Shown: piece by piece, positions 16,246 through 18,618 of the stretch
Numbering within the stretch: the first letter of the stretch is position 1
Layout: every line of letters starts with the position of its first letter
Source of the DNA: CAJBIL01 sp044359525
Lineage (GTDB): Bacteria; Pseudomonadota; Gammaproteobacteria; Burkholderiales; Rhodocyclaceae
Assembly: GCA_044359525.1 (NCBI GenBank)
Contig: JBIKLY010000071.1
Location: forward strand, 1 to 18,618
Direction: 5' to 3'
DNA length: 18,618 nucleotides
Notes under the pieces: generated by a model
The model's input: the letters and a program-made list of their open reading frames with translations, nothing else
Told to the model about the DNA's origin: nothing
Databases searched by the model: none
Translations under genes and position numbers: made by a program

Positions 16246-17283
16246 TCAAGGCGCAGGATTGGTGTAGCGCAGGTGAATGGCGTCAATTGCGGCGAGAACC
16301 TCCGGGGAAAGCTTCACCGCATACGCCGCCAGATTTTCCTGCAGCTGCGGCATTGTCGTTGCACCGATAATGGTGCTGGCGACAAACCATCTTGAATAGA
16401 CAAAAGCCAGCGCCAACTGTGTCGGTGTCAGCCCATTCTGCCGGGCCAGCTCAGCATAGGCGGCCACCGCGGGCGCCACGTTCGGCTTTGCGTAGCGCTG
16501 ACCAAAACCGGCAAACAGGGTAAGACGCCCGGCTAGCGCCGGATTGTCCAGATATTTCCCGGTCAGAAGACCAAACGCCAGTGGTGAATAAGGCAGGAGA
16601 CTGACCTTCTCGCGGTGGCCAACTTCGGCGAGGCCGCTTTCGTACAAGCGGTTCATCAGGTGATAGGCATTCTGCAGCGAAACCACCCGAGGCAAATCAT
16701 GCTCGCGCGCCAGGCGAACAAACTCCATGACGCCCCACGGGTGCTCGTTGGACAAGCCGACATGACGGATCTTGCCTTCGCGAATCAGTTCGGCCAGGGC
16801 TTCAAGCGTTTCTAGGATCGGTGTTGCTGCACGCTCCTGCGCCGGATCATATTGCCACTGTCCGAACATCGGCTGGTTGCGCGCCGGCCAGTGCAACTGG
16901 TACAGATCAATGTAATCAGTGCGCAGCCGCGTCAATGATCCGTCCACGGCACTGCGCAAATTGGCGCGGTCAAACGCCGTCGGCCCGCCACGAATCCAGC
17001 GCAAGGAACGGCCCGGCCCGGCGGCCTTGGTGGCCACAACCACTTTGTCACGTGCCTGCCGCTGCAGCCAGTTACCGACGATCTGCTCGGTCCGGCCGTA
17101 GGTTTCGGCGGTCGGTGGAACTGCGTACATCTCGGCAGTATCAATGAAATTGACCCCGGTAGAAAACGCGTAATCGAGTTGTGAGTGGCTCTCTGCCTCG
17201 TTGTTCTGCATGCCGAAAGTCATCGTACCGAGACAGACTTCAGATACCTGCAAGCTGCTTTCACCAAGCTGTCTGAGTTTCAT
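16246..17283 (-). CDS. tas: Tas-like aldo/keto reductase
   Basis: A 345-residue NADPH-dependent aldo/keto reductase; E. coli Tas is 346 residues and similar throughout, including the N-terminal LGTMTFG (18-24), the AEMYAVPP stretch and the C-terminal Tyr-Thr-x-Pro-Ala-Pro ending. Catalytic residues of the superfamily are present: Asp48 and Tyr53 in FIDTAEMY, Lys86 in VATK and His131 in YQLHWP. The cofactor-binding C-terminal region has FVASTIIGATTMPQLQENL. The natural substrate is unknown; Tas was named for a starvation phenotype in E. coli. ATG 17283 follows an AGGAAACC ribosome site. It is convergent with the DHH gene (30-base gap) and divergent from the DUF1631 gene. Confidence 0.93.
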   Translation of the reverse strand: MKLRQLGESSLQVSEVCLGTMTFGMQNNEAESHSQLDYAFSTGVNFIDTAEMYAVPPTAETYGRTEQIVGNWLQRQARDKVVVATKAAGPGRSLRWIRGGPTAFDRANLRSAVDGSLTRLRTDYIDLYQLHWPARNQPMFGQWQYDPAQERAATPILETLEALAELIREGKIRHVGLSNEHPWGVMEFVRLAREHDLPRVVSLQNAYHLMNRLYESGLAEVGHREKVSLLPYSPLAFGLLTGKYLDNPALAGRLTLFAGFGQRYAKPNVAPAVAAYAELARQNGLTPTQLALAFVYSRWFVASTIIGATTMPQLQENLAAYAVKLSPEVLAAIDAIHLRYTNPAP

Positions 17284-17399
17284 ATGGTTTCCTGGGTCGC
17301 CGCGGCGGTAAAAATGACATTGTGCATTATTAGCAAAATCGCCGGGAAAGCGTTCGCTTCAGTGCCGAATGCCGCGCCACATCCGGCCCCCGGCTCGTC

Positions 17400-17405
17400 T
17401 ATAAT
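17400..17405 (+). promoter_or_regulatory. -10 box of the DUF1631 gene promoter
   Basis: A perfect TATAAT in the 190-base divergent region, giving a leader of about 60 bases before the ATG at 17474. The -35 at 17-base spacing (CCACAT) is weak. Confidence 0.45.
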
Positions 17406-17473
17406 CTGCGCAGCAAAACGGACCGCGATCCACCCGGATCGTTCCATCCGAATCACTGCAGACCAAGAACACC

Positions 17474-18618
17474 ATGAACCTTCCGATCAACACACCACCC
17501 GGCAATGCATCCGAAGACGCCTTCTTCGTATTGCGCGACTGCCGCACGCTGTTCCAGCGTCGTCTTGTGGAAATTGTCCGCCTGGCGGGCGTCGTCACGC
17601 CATCGGTCAGCGAAGCCTTTGTCGAAGCACTCGGCGCGGGGCACGACGAACTGGCCGCATCGAACCAGCGGGATGGCTTCGAGCAAACGCACGGGCTGAC
17701 CTCGTCACGGATCACGCTACTCGGTGACGACGACCTGGAGCTGGAAATCCGGATCGGTGATATCGCCCGACGGCTGATCGAGACCGGTGGCAGGGATCTC
17801 TGGAATACGCACCTGCGTTACATGACGCTGCTCCGCCGCCCGGAAATGGCGCCTGAAGACAATCCGCTGGGCCCGGAAACGATTTGCCAGGGCTTGTGGG
17901 CGATCTGTCGGGCGAGCGGCGCCGGACTTGAAGGCAACTTCACCCTGCTCGACCGCATTGAAGAACAGTTCAGCCTCCAGCTCGCCGGGCTTTACGGTGA
18001 ATTGAGCGCGCTGCTGGCCAGCCGCAACATTGAACCGGCGCAAACAAGAATCGCCACACCCGGCGCAGCCCGGTCGACTGGAACGTCCCAACCAGCGCCT
18101 GGCGCTGAGGGAAAATCCGATCCATTGTCGGCACTGCAGAGCATGCTGAGCCAGCAATTCGGCGGCGCGGAAAATGGCGGCATCGCATTCCCATCCGCCC
18201 CGGGGGGCGCCGCCGGCGGCAACATGGCGCTCAATGCCGCGACCATGGTCATGCTCAACCAGTTGGCCGCACGCCTCGATCAGCTTGAATCATCGGGGCT
18301 GATGCAGAATCTACCCGGAGAAATACCGGGTAACGGTAATCCATTGCGCCCGCAGACCGTTCGCGCCAAAGACCTCGACTTGCCGCTTGGCCGACCGGAA
18401 GCCATCGCACTGGATACGCTGGCGCTCATCTTCGAGGCAATCTTTGATACCTGGGAATTGCCAGACACCATCAAGACGACGATCGGTCGTCTGCAGATCC
18501 CGCTCCTCAAGCTGGCGATTTTTGACCCGTCCCTGTTCTCGGATACCAGCCATCCTGCCCGACGCCTGATTAACGGCATGGCCCGCGCATCGATCGGCCT
18601 GCCGCGCAATGTCGGGCG
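17474..18618 (+). CDS. DUF1631 family protein (partial, runs off the right edge)
   Basis: The first 381 codons of a large protein with no stop before the window edge. It resembles the DUF1631 family of beta/gammaproteobacteria, sometimes misnamed thymidine phosphorylase; function is not established. Recognisable blocks: LLGDDDLELEIRIGDIARRL (82-101), NPLGPETICQ (130-139), a low-complexity Ala/Gly/Ser/Pro linker (190-250), then LALIFEAIFDTWELPDTI (316-333), GRLQIPLLKLAIFDPSLF (338-355) and HPARRLIN (360-367), the last being highly typical. Family members are usually around 700 residues or more, so roughly half is missing. ATG 17474 has no strong ribosome site; the next in-frame starts would delete conserved N-terminal sequence. 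Confidence 0.85.
   Translation, partial: MNLPINTPPGNASEDAFFVLRDCRTLFQRRLVEIVRLAGVVTPSVSEAFVEALGAGHDELAASNQRDGFEQTHGLTSSRITLLGDDDLELEIRIGDIARRLIETGGRDLWNTHLRYMTLLRRPEMAPEDNPLGPETICQGLWAICRASGAGLEGNFTLLDRIEEQFSLQLAGLYGELSALLASRNIEPAQTRIATPGAARSTGTSQPAPGAEGKSDPLSALQSMLSQQFGGAENGGIAFPSAPGGAAGGNMALNAATMVMLNQLAARLDQLESSGLMQNLPGEIPGNGNPLRPQTVRAKDLDLPLGRPEAIALDTLALIFEAIFDTWELPDTIKTTIGRLQIPLLKLAIFDPSLFSDTSHPARRLINGMARASIGLPRNVG

Noticed and set aside
16220..16257. Imperfect inverted repeat between the convergent DHH and Tas genes
   Set aside because: The stem (CCTG-CCTTG with CAAGG-CG-CAGG) is bulged, overlaps the tas stop codon and lacks a T tract in both directions.

Overview
The window looks like chromosomal DNA of a high-GC betaproteobacterium, most plausibly a member of the Rhodocyclales (Dechloromonas/Azonexus-like). 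This is an inference from the GC-rich coding sequence, the DUF1631 protein, the small conserved lipoprotein (14806-15210) and the overall gene set; no rRNA or other marker settles it. Most of the window is ordinary, tightly packed chromosome. The one foreign-looking stretch is about 6.25-8.1 kb, which is visibly more AT-rich and gene-poor.

Layout: (1) 1-6251, + strand, a compact run of co-directional genes: a YheT-type alpha/beta hydrolase, a phosphomannomutase/phosphoglucomutase, then three consecutive EAL-HDOD proteins. Gaps are 1, 33, 4 and 25 bases, so this is probably one operon. (2) 6252-8110, a low-GC interruption holding one reverse-strand gene of unknown function with a winged-helix-like N-terminus, several hairpins and two sets of short repeats. 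(3) 8111-11213, reverse strand: alaS followed by an overlapping zinc-ribbon NUDIX hydrolase. (4) 11327-13790, reverse strand: ugpB and ugpQ, overlapping by four bases and not accompanied by the transporter permease or ATPase genes, then a small secreted protein with its own promoter region and a strong terminator. (5) 13981-16215, + strand: a four-helix membrane protein built from an internal duplication, a lipoprotein, and a DHH/DHHA1 phosphoesterase. (6) 16246-17283, reverse strand: a Tas-like aldo/keto reductase, divergent from (7) a DUF1631 protein that runs off the right edge.

Biologically the most interesting part is the EAL-HDOD triplet. The middle copy keeps essentially all the metal- and catalysis-related positions of an EAL phosphodiesterase, while the first and third copies have lost different ones. 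That suggests one possible c-di-GMP enzyme flanked by two degenerate signalling partners, next to a sugar-phosphate mutase that could feed exopolysaccharide synthesis. Other points are the orphan ugpB-ugpQ pair, the three 12-bp-phased half-sites in front of the unknown winged-helix gene, and the internally duplicated membrane protein. I see no CRISPR array, no intact insertion sequence, no tRNA or rRNA and no clear attachment site.
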